From positions 124,001 to 188,000 of the forward strand of contig NZ_VXKK01000042.1 in the NCBI RefSeq assembly GCF_008693105.1: a stretch of DNA of 64,000 bases. Direction: 5' to 3'. Positions 27,153 through 35,522 of this stretch are shown piece after piece. The stretch's first letter is position 1; every line of letters begins with the position of its first letter. The DNA comes from Corynebacterium flavescens. Its GTDB lineage: Bacteria; Actinomycetota; Actinomycetes; Mycobacteriales; Mycobacteriaceae. The notes below the pieces were generated by a model. It had not been told where the DNA came from. It saw only the letters and a program-made list of their open reading frames with translations, and ran no database searches. The position numbers and the translations under genes are program-made.

Positions 27153-28115
27153 TATGACGTGGAGCCCCGCAGGATGTCCTGAGCTTGATCGTCCGAAAGA
27201 TCGAAGTTGTAGATCTTCTTGTAATACTCCTTGACCTGCTTGACCAGATCCACGTCTGAGAACTCATCGGGATAGAGGGTCTTGCCGAGCCAGTTCGCAA
27301 CCAAAGGAGCATCAGGATTTGGGATAAACCAGCTCCACATGCCCAGCTCATTGGAGTAGACCTGCTTGTCCTTGACCGCGCGCAGGCCGCTGAGATCGAG
27401 GCCTTCGGCTGAGTTATTAAGCACCTGGTCCACCGTCAGATTTGCCTGCCCGGCCCCGCCAATGAGTACCGCGTCAGGATCCCAAGCCAGTATCTGCTCA
27501 GCATTGACGGGAGCCAGCCCCTGACTAGTGCCTTCGGCCGCGTTCTTAGCATTGGCTGTCTGCAACCAGTAGTAGCCAAAGAAGGGGGTATCCCCCGCCA
27601 CTCGGGCGGTGCCATTGCTGTAGTTGAAGATGATAAGCGCACGCTTGCGTTCCGCCTCACTGACCTGGGAGCTTCGCTGCTTGGCGTCGTCGATAAGCTG
27701 GCGGCCATAGGCAATCTTTTCATCCATCTTGCCGGGCTCCTGGAATACCTGCTCCAGCAACCGCAGCCAGTCGGCGTAGACTCACGACCGTATCTTTGAG
27801 CGCGCCGACCACAGACTGCGACATACCAATTAGTTTCGGTGCCTTACCGTCGTTGTATGCCAAGTAGGTGGAAGCGATGGGGATTTCATCAACCGCGATG
27901 CGCTCGATATTCGCCGGTATCTCCACGGAATTGCCCGCGTGATCGGTGATCGTGACCGTCTTATCCGAGGTGGCGCCAGGCGCTGCAGACGAAGCCTGAG
28001 GGCTTCCATCAGTGGAGCTATTGGGGGCAGAGCAACCGCCCAAGACCAATCCGACTGTGGTGATGGCGGCGAGGCTGGCCGCTAGAATTGCCTTCTTCAT
28101 GTGAGTTCTTTTCAT
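27152..28115 (-). pseudogene. ABC transporter substrate-binding lipoprotein, deleted and frameshifted
   Basis: The N-terminal piece (ATG 28115 or 28100) has a lipoprotein signal, MKKAILAASLAAITTVGLVL then GGC, and the start of a FecB-type domain (TITDHAGNSVEIPANIERIA, KLIGMSQSVVGALKDTVV). The frame then runs off to a stop near 27720. In the next frame the domain resumes at VYADWLRLLEQVFQEPGKMD and continues to NFDLSDDQAQDILRGSTS. Compared with such proteins, the beta-strand region between these points (about 60-70 residues) seems missing, so this is a deletion with frameshift rather than a single-base error. It lies directly after the cupin gene. Confidence 0.85.
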
Positions 28116-28122
28116 TCCGGTT

Positions 28123-28479
28123 CTACTTGAGGAAGGTGACAATGACATGGGAGGGTTCTACTGAATGGACGGAATGGGGTACGCCAGCGCCGAGGTGGAG
28201 CACTGAGCCGCTACTCAGGCGATGCACAACTCCACCGGCGTGGAACTCCACCGCTCCCTGCGCTATCTGGACAACAATAGGAACTGGCGCGGAATGCTCG
28301 GGGAGCTCTATGCCCGCATCAAAGGCAACGTGAGTTACGCCCAGCTTGTCGGAGTCATAGATGCGCTTGGGAGAGTAGCCCCCTGCTGGTGCGGGGTTGT
28401 TCTTCTCCAGATCACCAACGCCGGTGGAAAGAGGCAAACCGGTTTCCAATGTAAAGATGCCTTCATCGAGGGAGGACAT
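28123..28479 (-). CDS. small cupin-domain protein
   Basis: 118-residue single-domain cupin. The two conserved cupin stretches are visible: GIELPEHSAPVPIVVQIAQG and GSVLHLGAGVPHSVHSV, with histidines that could bind a metal. No signal peptide. ATG 28479 is preceded by AAAGG. It is the first gene of the minus-strand unit cupin, binding protein, permease, ATPase, and reads divergently from the Crp/Fnr regulator; a DtxR-like box lies between them. A role as metal or ligand sensor or small enzyme is possible but not shown. It is intact although downstream genes are broken. Confidence 0.82.
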   Translation of the reverse strand: MSSLDEGIFTLETGLPLSTGVGDLEKNNPAPAGGYSPKRIYDSDKLGVTHVAFDAGIELPEHSAPVPIVVQIAQGAVEFHAGGVVHRLSSGSVLHLGAGVPHSVHSVEPSHVIVTFLK

Positions 28480-28565
28480 GCGTGCCTTTCTTGATAGATG
28501 AGTATTTTTGCCACTTCAGCCCTGGCGGACTCCTGTGGCTCACACCCGCACAGTTGAAAGACCAT

Positions 28566-28584
28566 TTAAGTTAGCCTATCCTTT
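28566..28584. promoter_or_regulatory. DtxR-like iron box between the cupin operon and the Crp/Fnr gene
   Basis: TTAAGTTAGCCTATCCTTT agrees with the DtxR consensus TTAGGTTAGSCTAACCTWA (as recalled) at 16 of 19 positions. It covers possible -10 hexamers for both directions and lies 28 bp before the regulator ATG and 87 bp before the cupin ATG. This suggests repression by iron-loaded DtxR. Confidence 0.62.
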
Positions 28585-28611
28585 GCATTTATCCAAGGTG
28601 CAGGAATCATT

Positions 28612-29367
28612 ATGGCGCACGCCCGTCCGTCCAATGGTTGCCCAAGCAACAAAGCGGAAGGAGAACCTTTGACTGCCTTAGCGCACAAGAATCCCCCCAT
28701 CACCGGATCAATGAAGTTTGAAGGACTTCACTCCGACGTCTTCGTCGGCTTCAGTTCGCCCGAACTGCTGAGAATCAGTCGCTGCCTGGGAATACGGGAA
28801 AATAGGGTGCAACGCGGCGACGTGCTGAGCAGGGAGGGCGAATCGCTGTCCCACATCGGAATCGTCTTGGAGGGCACCCTGTTTTCCAAGAGCAAGAGCA
28901 TCGAGGGCTCGACCCATCTGACGGAAATCATCAATCCTGGACAAGTATTCGGGGAGGACTTGTTGTGGGATCGCAAGCAGCGTACTCATCGCACGGTGCC
29001 GGCTTCTACTTCCGCCACTGTTTTATTACTGGGCATGAAGCGCATTTACGATCCAGACGGGCCGCTCTGCGATCTCCGTTTGCGCATGGTGGAAAATCTC
29101 TTCAAAGTGGTCAATGAAAAGAACCGAAGGCTTGAGCTGAACCTGCGCATGATGCTGCGCAAATCTTTGCGCGAAAGGCTCACCTTGTTCTTGAAAGATC
29201 AGTCTGCCCAGCAGCAGTCGCCGATGTTCACCATCCCCCTGAGGAGGAACGAGCTAGCCGAGCACCTCAATGTCGATCGAACGGCGCTCTCTCGAGAGCT
29301 ATCTAAGATGAAAAGCGATCACTTGATTGACTATCACCGCAACAGCTTCCGCCTCCTAGAGCCTTAA
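28612..29367 (+). CDS. Crp/Fnr-family transcriptional regulator
   Basis: 251 residues. A cNMP-binding-like beta-roll spans about residues 35-150 ([31 protein letters not shown]), then a dimerisation helix and a winged helix-turn-helix, [22 protein letters not shown], near the C terminus. There is no N-terminal cysteine cluster of the FNR type, so an oxygen-sensing iron-sulfur cluster is unlikely. ATG 28612 is used, but TTG 28669 has a better ribosome-binding site (AAGGAG at 28658-28663) and would remove a weakly conserved N terminus. It is divergent from a cupin and iron-type ABC genes, its likely targets. It converges with, and overlaps by 4 bp, the next gene. Confidence 0.85.
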   Translation: MAHARPSNGCPSNKAEGEPLTALAHKNPPITGSMKFEGLHSDVFVGFSSPELLRISRCLGIRENRVQRGDVLSREGESLSHIGIVLEGTLFSKSKSIEGSTHLTEIINPGQVFGEDLLWDRKQRTHRTVPASTSATVLLLGMKRIYDPDGPLCDLRLRMVENLFKVVNEKNRRLELNLRMMLRKSLRERLTLFLKDQSAQQQSPMFTIPLRRNELAEHLNVDRTALSRELSKMKSDHLIDYHRNSFRLLEP

Positions 29368-30533
29368 GAATCTTTATCCCCCATCTGCGGGGATGACTCT
29401 AGCGGCAGGAGGGTGTCCATTTCACGCGAGGTACGCGCGACCACTTCGCGCCAGCTCCCAGTCTCGTTGTAGCACGCACGCTGGCGCTCGTAGCCTGCTC
29501 CGCCTGCGATGATCTCGCGGACGAGCTGCAGCTCATCGGCGCAGCCCAGCTCGCGGGAGAGGGGCTCGAGCTCGACGAGGAGATCCTCGAGTTCTTCCGT
29601 GATCCAGCGCTCGTCGGTCTCCCGGGAGGTAATGACGAGCGCTTCCATGCCATAGCGCGCGGCGCGCCACTTGTTCTCGGCAACGTGCCAAGGCTGGAGG
29701 ATGGGCAGGGTTTCGCCGCGATCGATCATGCGGTCGTAGTAGACCACGAGGCAGTGGGTCAGGGCCACGATGGCGGAGAGCTCGCGGAGGTTGGAGGCGG
29801 CATCGGAAATGCGGACCTCAATCGTGCCCCACTTGGAGGCGGGACGGATATCGAAGTGCATGGAACCGGTGTGGTTGATAACGCCAGATATGGCCTGGTC
29901 CCGGATATAGGACTGCCACTGCGCCCAGTTCTCAAATTGATAGGGAAGCCCGGCCGTGGGCAGCTGCTGGTAGAGCATGGTGCGGTTGGAGGCATAGCCT
30001 GTATCGAGGCCCTCCCAGCCAGGCGAGCAGGCGGAGATGGCCAGCAAGTGCGGGTACTTCGTCATCAGCGCGTTGATGATGGGCCAGACGCGGTCCTCGT
30101 GGCTGATGCCGACGTGAACGTGGGTGCCCCACAGCAACATCTGCTTGCCCCAATACTGGGTGCGGTTGATGATCTCCGAGTAGCTGGCCTTATCGGAGAC
30201 GGGGTTCTTCCGAAAGTCCGTGAAGGGATGCCCGCCGGAGGACCACAGGCGCACGCCCATTTCCTCGGCGGCGGCACGCACGGGCGCAAGGGAGGAAGAG
30301 AGATCCGCTATTGCCTCCGGGACGGTATGACAAATGCCTGTGACGAGCTCGACCGTGTTCTGCAGGAACTCTTTCTCCAGGTGCGATTCCGGGGAGGCGG
30401 CATTGACCTTTTCAATGAGCTCAGCGCCGCGCGGCACGAGGTCCCAGGTCTGCGGATCGACGAGAGCGATTTCCCACTCCACGCCAAGGGTGTGCTCGGG
30501 CGAGCGCGCGAACTTTTCTTCCGGAATCTTCAC
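29364..30533 (-). CDS. YbdK-type carboxylate-amine ligase (GCS2 family)
   Basis: 389-residue ATP-dependent ligase of the glutamate-cysteine ligase 2 group. The N terminus [20 protein letters not shown] carries the GVEWE metal/substrate motif, followed by [27 protein letters not shown] and [25 protein letters not shown], all typical of YbdK/EgtA-like enzymes. YbdK of E. coli has weak glutamate-cysteine ligase activity; in actinobacteria related proteins serve other amide-forming roles, so the true substrates are uncertain. It is monocistronic and converges on the Crp/Fnr gene. No obvious link to its neighbours. Confidence 0.88.
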   Translation of the reverse strand: MKIPEEKFARSPEHTLGVEWEIALVDPQTWDLVPRGAELIEKVNAASPESHLEKEFLQNTVELVTGICHTVPEAIADLSSSLAPVRAAAEEMGVRLWSSGGHPFTDFRKNPVSDKASYSEIINRTQYWGKQMLLWGTHVHVGISHEDRVWPIINALMTKYPHLLAISACSPGWEGLDTGYASNRTMLYQQLPTAGLPYQFENWAQWQSYIRDQAISGVINHTGSMHFDIRPASKWGTIEVRISDAASNLRELSAIVALTHCLVVYYDRMIDRGETLPILQPWHVAENKWRAARYGMEALVITSRETDERWITEELEDLLVELEPLSRELGCADELQLVREIIAGGAGYERQRACYNETGSWREVVARTSREMDTLLPLESSPQMGDKDS

Positions 30534-30591
30534 CCAGCCAGTCTAACGCTCGTGTGCGTTCGCCATCTGACTTTTATTTATTCTCCTGCGC

Positions 30592-31290
30592 CTAGGCCTG
30601 CGGGATGGCTAGCGCAACGATGATGCCGTTGTCAGCGGTGGCCTCGGAGGGGAACTTTCCTTCGATGGGGGCGACATCGGCCTGATAGACCGCCGCCACC
30701 TCACGGGCGAGGGACTCTGCGGCGCCGTCGCCGCTGGGGAAGAAGACCGTGGTCTTGGGCACCGTGCGGAGATCACCCGGCAGGTTGCCCACGTAGCCGA
30801 TGTTAAAACCGTCGCCCTTGAGGCGATCGGCCTCGACGTTGGCCTTGCCCGCCTCGCCACTGTTGTTGAGTACGGCGACCTTGATGTCCTTGGGGTCACG
30901 CTCGGCGTTTCCGTTGCCCGGCGCGGCAGCCGGCGCCTGCTCCTCTGCTACGGGAGCTTCCTCGGCGGGGCGGGAATCGCCGGCGGCGTCTTTGGACTCC
31001 TCGCTCGGGCCTGCCTGCCCAGAGGGTGTGGCCGCAGCGCTTCCCTCTACGGGGGCGCTCATGGTGGCATCCGGGCTGGCGGAGGAGGATTCTTTATCGA
31101 AACTGCCGTAGCTTAGGGAGTACAAGCCCCACAGACCAAGCATGACGGCGACGGCGATGAGCACCATGGCCACGCCACGCAGGGGCATTCCCGCGGCGGC
31201 CTTCTCGGGGGCGGCGTGGGCGCCCGTTTCTGCAGACTTTTCCGGATTCACATTAGTCACATTGGTAACTTTAGCGCTCAGGTTCCCCAT
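30592..31290 (-). CDS. LytR C-terminal-domain (LytR_C) envelope protein
   Basis: 232 residues from ATG 31290. A short cytoplasmic start is followed by one membrane helix (GVAMVLIAVAVMLGLWGLYSL, about 35-56), then a Ser/Ala/Glu/Pro-rich linker, and a LytR_C domain from about residue 130 (IKVAVLNNSGEAGKANVEADRL, VGNLPGDL, TTVFFPSGDGAAESLAREVA). LytR_C domains usually accompany LCP enzymes that attach arabinogalactan to peptidoglycan; here the domain stands alone, so a helper role is inferred. Its start overlaps the DUF3263-type gene by 20 bp, so the two are translationally coupled. The longer frame to 31482 is rejected because it runs through that gene. Confidence 0.85.
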   Translation of the reverse strand: MGNLSAKVTNVTNVNPEKSAETGAHAAPEKAAAGMPLRGVAMVLIAVAVMLGLWGLYSLSYGSFDKESSSASPDATMSAPVEGSAAATPSGQAGPSEESKDAAGDSRPAEEAPVAEEQAPAAAPGNGNAERDPKDIKVAVLNNSGEAGKANVEADRLKGDGFNIGYVGNLPGDLRTVPKTTVFFPSGDGAAESLAREVAAVYQADVAPIEGKFPSEATADNGIIVALAIPQA

Positions 31291-31531
31291 TGTTGCGCGC
31301 GGCGCGCCGCGTGTCCTCGCGTTTATCACGCACACGACGCAGGCGAGCAATGAGAGTTGGATAGGCCTGCGCGGCAGCAGGGACATCGACAAGCACGTTA
31401 AGGCGCTGATGATAACGCACGGGAGAAATCTTGAGGCGCGCCCTAATGGCTTCTTCCTTGCGTCCCTGGCCGCGCGGGGCATGTGACTCGAACTCCAAAA
31501 TGGCCGCGTCTAGGTCTGACAGGGTGCTCAT
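31271..31531 (-). CDS. DUF3263-type small protein
   Basis: 86 residues, helical and strongly basic: [45 protein letters not shown]. The layout resembles a sigma-factor-like helix-turn-helix that lacks its core, as described for DUF3263, but no function is known. The ATG at 31531 lies six bases after TACAGT on the minus strand, giving a leaderless transcript. The def gene starts only 16 bp away in the other direction. The 3' end overlaps the LytR_C gene by 20 bp. A LytR_C partner next to DUF3263 appears common in actinobacteria as far as I recall. Confidence 0.82.
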   Translation of the reverse strand: MSTLSDLDAAILEFESHAPRGQGRKEEAIRARLKISPVRYHQRLNVLVDVPAAAQAYPTLIARLRRVRDKREDTRRAARNNGEPER

Positions 31532-31547
31532 GCCTAAACTGTATGCC
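31532..31547. promoter_or_regulatory. 16-bp divergent leaderless promoter core (def / DUF3263)
   Basis: GCCTAAACTGTATGCC separates the two start codons. The plus-strand -10 TAAACT (31535-31540) is seven bases before def; the minus-strand -10 TACAGT (31538-31543) is six bases before the other ATG. The hexamers share three bases, so both RNA polymerases cannot occupy the site together. Confidence 0.62.
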
Positions 31548-32183
31548 ATGACTATTCGCCCCATCGTTATCCACGGCGACCCGGTACTCCACCACCCCAC
31601 GGAGCCAGTGACCGAGCCGATTGATTCCCCCGAGCTCCAGACGCTCATCGCCGACATGTACGAGACCATGGACGTGGCCAATGGCGTGGGCCTAGCGGCC
31701 AACCAAGTAGGCGTGAGCAAGCGCCTCTTTGTCTACCACTGCCCCGACACCGACGGGCCCAATGGCACCGAGAAGCCGGATGGTGGCATGCGCAAGGGAT
31801 GCGTCATCAACCCTGTGCTGGAGACCTCCGAAATCCCCGAGACCATGCCTTCCGACGACGGCTCCGAGGACGAGGGCTGCCTCTCCGTCCCCGGCGAGGG
31901 ATTCCCCACCGGCCGCGCCGACTGGGCACGAGTGACCGGCAAGAACGAGCACGGCGAGGACATCACCGTGGAGGGCTACGGCTTCTTCGCGCGCATGCTC
32001 CAGCACGAGACGGGGCACCTCGACGGATACGTCTACACCGATACCCTTATCGGGCGCTACAAGCGCCAGGCTAAGAAGGCCATCAAACGCAACGGCTGGA
32101 CCGAGCCGGGGTTAACGTGGATGCCCGGCGAAGAAGCCGATCCTTTCGGCCACGACGAGTACCCTTTCGAAGCCGAACACTAG
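31548..32183 (+). CDS. def: peptide deformylase
   Basis: Removes the N-formyl group from nascent proteins; Fe2+ enzyme in the cytoplasm. All three motifs are present: [18 protein letters not shown] with the metal cysteine, and the HExxH motif as QHETGHLDG. 211 residues is slightly long because of an acidic insert (DDGSEDEG) before motif 2 and a C-terminal tail. ATG 31548 lies seven bases after TAAACT, so it appears leaderless; the upstream open frame would read through the divergent gene. It is followed at 16 bp by the GNAT gene. Confidence 0.95.
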   Translation: MTIRPIVIHGDPVLHHPTEPVTEPIDSPELQTLIADMYETMDVANGVGLAANQVGVSKRLFVYHCPDTDGPNGTEKPDGGMRKGCVINPVLETSEIPETMPSDDGSEDEGCLSVPGEGFPTGRADWARVTGKNEHGEDITVEGYGFFARMLQHETGHLDGYVYTDTLIGRYKRQAKKAIKRNGWTEPGLTWMPGEEADPFGHDEYPFEAEH

Positions 32184-32199
32184 GGACGGCGAGAAGCAC

Positions 32200-33186
32200 A
32201 TGAGCCATATTTTCCGCTCGGACGAGGTCAGCGTTGGTGACCGCGTCGTAGCGCGGCGCCAGATTGACGGCAGCTATAGCGACGTCCTCGGGCACGTCGT
32301 GGAGCTCAATCCCCTGCGCATTCGCCCCCAGGAGGTGGGAGGTTTTCCCTCCTCCCTGCCCGCGGTGGAGATCCCGCAATCGCAGCTGAAGATCATCAAG
32401 AAGCTCTCGCCGCGCACGATTCGCAACTCCGACATCCGCGCCATCGAGGTCGCCACCGCGGCCGCCTTCCCCGGTAAGGAACACACCTGGACCGCCGACG
32501 GGCAGTGGCTCATGCGCGCCGGCGACGGCGTCACTGGGCGCTCCAACTCCGCCGCGCCGCTGGGCCCCTCCGCGGGCTTCAATGCCATCCCCATCGATGA
32601 GATCGATGAGTTTTATGCGCGCCACGGACTACCCACGCGCCTGCTCTTGCCGGAGCGCCTGGGTAAGCCTGCCGAACGCCTGCTCGGCCCCGACTGGGAG
32701 CTCGAGCCGGAGATCCTCGTCATGACTCGCGAGCTGGACTCACTGGAGTCGGTTCCAGGAGCTGAACCCGATCCTGCCTTCGAGATTTCGGAGCAACCCG
32801 ACAAGGACTGGCTCGACCTCTACCACTTCCGCGGCCAGGCTCTGCATCCTGCCGCGCTGGAGTATCTGCGTCACCGCATCGAGGGAACCCTCGGCTTCGG
32901 GCGCATCCGCATCGACGGGGAGACCGTGGCGATAACGCGCGGCACCCTGACGCGCTCCGGCGACGGCACCTGCTGGCTGGGGTACTCTGCCGTAGAAGTG
33001 GCCGCTGACTGGCGCCGCCGCGGGCTTGGCACGCGCTTGGGCGCGCAGATGCTGCGCTGGGGCAAGGACAACGGCGCGAAGCGCGCTTATCTCCAGGTAC
33101 AGTCCCGCAACACGCCCGGAATTGCCCTCTATACCAAGCTGGGATTTGGCGAGCACCACCGTCACCTCTACGCCACGCGGCGATGA
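32200..33186 (+). CDS. two-part GNAT acetyltransferase, possible N-acetylglutamate synthase
   Basis: 328 residues. The first about 60 residues (GDRVVARRQIDGSYSDVLGHVVEL) look like an SH3-like barrel. From about residue 200 a GNAT domain is clear: AVEVAADWRRRGLGTRLGAQML with the R-R-G-L-G-T acetyl-CoA loop, and YLQVQSRNTPGIALYTKLGF. A C. glutamicum protein in the same place between def and xthA was, as I recall, shown to have N-acetylglutamate synthase activity (arginine pathway); the synteny def-GNAT-xthA supports orthology. The substrate is otherwise not evident from sequence. It is probably cotranscribed with def (16 bp). Confidence 0.8.
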   Translation: MSHIFRSDEVSVGDRVVARRQIDGSYSDVLGHVVELNPLRIRPQEVGGFPSSLPAVEIPQSQLKIIKKLSPRTIRNSDIRAIEVATAAAFPGKEHTWTADGQWLMRAGDGVTGRSNSAAPLGPSAGFNAIPIDEIDEFYARHGLPTRLLLPERLGKPAERLLGPDWELEPEILVMTRELDSLESVPGAEPDPAFEISEQPDKDWLDLYHFRGQALHPAALEYLRHRIEGTLGFGRIRIDGETVAITRGTLTRSGDGTCWLGYSAVEVAADWRRRGLGTRLGAQMLRWGKDNGAKRAYLQVQSRNTPGIALYTKLGFGEHHRHLYATRR

Positions 33187-33214
33187 CTCAATTGAACGCG
33201 GTAACCTGTAGCCT

Positions 33215-34024
33215 ATGCGCATAGCCACCTGGAATATCAACTCCGTCCGCACCCGCGTCACACGTGCGGTGGATGTGTTGCACAGCCACGACCTCGACGT
33301 GCTGTGCCTACAGGAGACCAAAGTCGCCGACGATAAATTTCCCACCCAAGACTTCGTTGACGCCGGCTATCACGTGGCCTGCCACGGCCTCAACCAGTGG
33401 AATGGCGTGGCCATCATCTCCAGGGATCCGCTCAGCGATATTCAGACCTCCTTCCCCGAGCAGCCCGGCTTTGCCAAAGACCCGGACAAGCCCCAGAAGC
33501 TGGAGGCCCGCGCCCTCGGTGCCCGCATTCGCGGGGTGGAGATCTGGTCGCTCTACGTGCCCAATGGGCGCGAGATCACCGACCGCCACTACGACTATAA
33601 GCTGCAGTTTCTCTATTCCCTCTCGCGCTACGCCCATGCCCGTGCGCAATCCAAGCTGCTGCTGGTGGGGGATTTCAACATCGCCCCGCGCGATGAGGAC
33701 GTATGGGACATGGAGGCCTTCCGCGGCAAGACGCACGTGACCGAGCCAGAACGCGCGGCCTTTCAGATGCTCGAGGAAGCCGGCCTCGAGGAGGTAACCC
33801 GCCGCTACACCGAGAAACAGCGCTATACCTACTTTGATTACAAGGGCATGCGCTTCCAAAAGAACGAGGGAATGCGCATCGACTTCCAGCTCGCCTCGGC
33901 GCCGCTGGCCCGCACGGTGCGCGGTGCCCAGGTAGACCTAGTTGAGCGCGCGGGCGATAAAACCTCCGATCACGCCCCACTCATCGCCGATTTCGATCTC
34001 CCCGACTTCGACTCGGTCCGTTAA
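33215..34024 (+). CDS. xthA: exodeoxyribonuclease III / AP endonuclease
   Basis: Base-excision repair nuclease of 269 residues in the Mg2+-dependent endonuclease/exonuclease/phosphatase fold. Motifs in order are TWNINSVRTR, LCLQETKV (metal Glu), GDFNIAPRDEDVWD and SDHAPLIADF (catalytic Asp-His). The ATG at 33215 is seven bases after TAACCT (33202-33207), so it appears leaderless with its own promoter inside the 28-bp gap after the GNAT gene. Cardiolipin synthase follows 23 bp downstream. Confidence 0.95.
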   Translation: MRIATWNINSVRTRVTRAVDVLHSHDLDVLCLQETKVADDKFPTQDFVDAGYHVACHGLNQWNGVAIISRDPLSDIQTSFPEQPGFAKDPDKPQKLEARALGARIRGVEIWSLYVPNGREITDRHYDYKLQFLYSLSRYAHARAQSKLLLVGDFNIAPRDEDVWDMEAFRGKTHVTEPERAAFQMLEEAGLEEVTRRYTEKQRYTYFDYKGMRFQKNEGMRIDFQLASAPLARTVRGAQVDLVERAGDKTSDHAPLIADFDLPDFDSVR

Positions 34025-34047
34025 AGCCAGGGCGAGGACTAAAAATT

Positions 34048-35511
34048 ATGACTCTCAGCGTCGATCTCACCATCTGGCAACTGATCTTCTTGATCATCGA
34101 TTACACGATAAAGATCATCGCCATCGGCGTGGTCCCAGAGGGCAGGCGCCCCTCGAGCTCCAGCGCCTGGCTGCTGGCCATTTTGCTGCTTCCCATCGTG
34201 GGTCTGCCGCTCTTCCTCCTCATGGGCTCGCCGTCTATCAACCGCCGGCGCCACCGCATTCAGCAAGAGGCCAATGAGCTCATCGAGGATGTCACGGCCA
34301 ATACCCCGGATCACCCCTCCGGCAGGCTTTCCCCCGAGATAGAATCCGTCATTCGGCTCAACCGCACCCTGACGGGATACCCGGCACTTATCGGGCACAA
34401 CCAGGGTCTTTATGCGGACTATGAATCCGCTATCGAGGCCATGGCGCAGGCCATCGACAAGGCAGAGCACTACGTGCTCATCGAGGTCTACATCCAGTCC
34501 TGGGATGAGACCACCGACAACTTCTATCAATCCCTCGCGCGCGCCACCGCCCGCGGAGTCAAGGTGAAACTGCTGCTCGATCAGATAGGCAGCATTAAGT
34601 ATGACGGCTACTCCACCTTGGGCAAGCGCCTGAGCGCGATAGGCGTCGAATGGCACCTCACGCTGCCCATTCAGCTCCACAAGGCCCGTTTCCGCCGCCC
34701 CGACCTGCGCAATCACCGCAAGCTGCTCATCGTGGACGGGCACACGGGCTTCATCGGCTCAATGAACCTCATCAAACGCGAGTACCGCACCACCGACCGC
34801 TACTGGATCGACTACATGGTCAAGCTAACCGGGCCGGTGGTTACCTCGATGACGGGAATCTTTGCCGTGGATTGGTACATCGAATCCAACGAGACCTTAG
34901 AGCTCGAGGCGCTGGACTATGACGACGGCGAGGCCGCGGACGTCAACTACCTTCAGCTCATCCCCTCAGGTCCCGGCTATACCACCGAGCCCAACCTGCG
35001 CATGTTCAATTCCCTGGTGCACCACGCCAAGCGGCGCCTCGTGATGGTCTCGCCTTACTTCGTCCCCGATGAATCCCTCCTCGAGGCCGTGACCACCGCG
35101 TGCTATCGCGGCGTACGCGTAGAGCTCTACGTCTCCCGCAAGGCCGATCAATTCATGGTCAACCACGCCCAATCCTCCTACTACCAGGCGCTCCTGGAGG
35201 CAGGAATGCACATTTACCAATTCCCTGAGCCCTTTGTCCTGCATTCCAAGTTCGTCCTCACCGACCCGGATGATGAGGAGGGCGATCCACTGTGCATGTT
35301 TGGCTCGTCCAACATGGACATGCGCTCCTTCGGCCTGAATTACGAGTCCACCATGCTGGTGGCCAAGGGCGACCTCATCGCGCAGTTCAATGAGCTGGCC
35401 GGCAACTACCGCGCCGTGTGCCACGAACTCACCCTCGCGGAATGGAACGAGCGCGGATACTTCCGCCGCTACGTCGACAACGCCATGCGCCTGACCTCCG
35501 CGCTGCAGTAA
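34048..35511 (+). CDS. cls: cardiolipin synthase (phospholipase D family)
   Basis: 487-residue membrane enzyme that makes cardiolipin from phosphatidylglycerol. Two N-terminal helices (LIFLIIDYTIKIIAIGVV, AWLLAILLLPIVGLPLFLLMG) precede two PLD domains. Both HKD motifs are intact: HRKLLIVDGHTGFIGSMN and HSKFVLTDPDD followed by FGSSNMDMRSF. Length is normal. It is the last gene of the plus-strand run def-GNAT-xthA-cls and converges with the MFS gene, 11 bp apart. Confidence 0.95.
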   Translation: MTLSVDLTIWQLIFLIIDYTIKIIAIGVVPEGRRPSSSSAWLLAILLLPIVGLPLFLLMGSPSINRRRHRIQQEANELIEDVTANTPDHPSGRLSPEIESVIRLNRTLTGYPALIGHNQGLYADYESAIEAMAQAIDKAEHYVLIEVYIQSWDETTDNFYQSLARATARGVKVKLLLDQIGSIKYDGYSTLGKRLSAIGVEWHLTLPIQLHKARFRRPDLRNHRKLLIVDGHTGFIGSMNLIKREYRTTDRYWIDYMVKLTGPVVTSMTGIFAVDWYIESNETLELEALDYDDGEAADVNYLQLIPSGPGYTTEPNLRMFNSLVHHAKRRLVMVSPYFVPDESLLEAVTTACYRGVRVELYVSRKADQFMVNHAQSSYYQALLEAGMHIYQFPEPFVLHSKFVLTDPDDEEGDPLCMFGSSNMDMRSFGLNYESTMLVAKGDLIAQFNELAGNYRAVCHELTLAEWNERGYFRRYVDNAMRLTSALQ

Positions 35512-35522
35512 CTAGACCTTCA

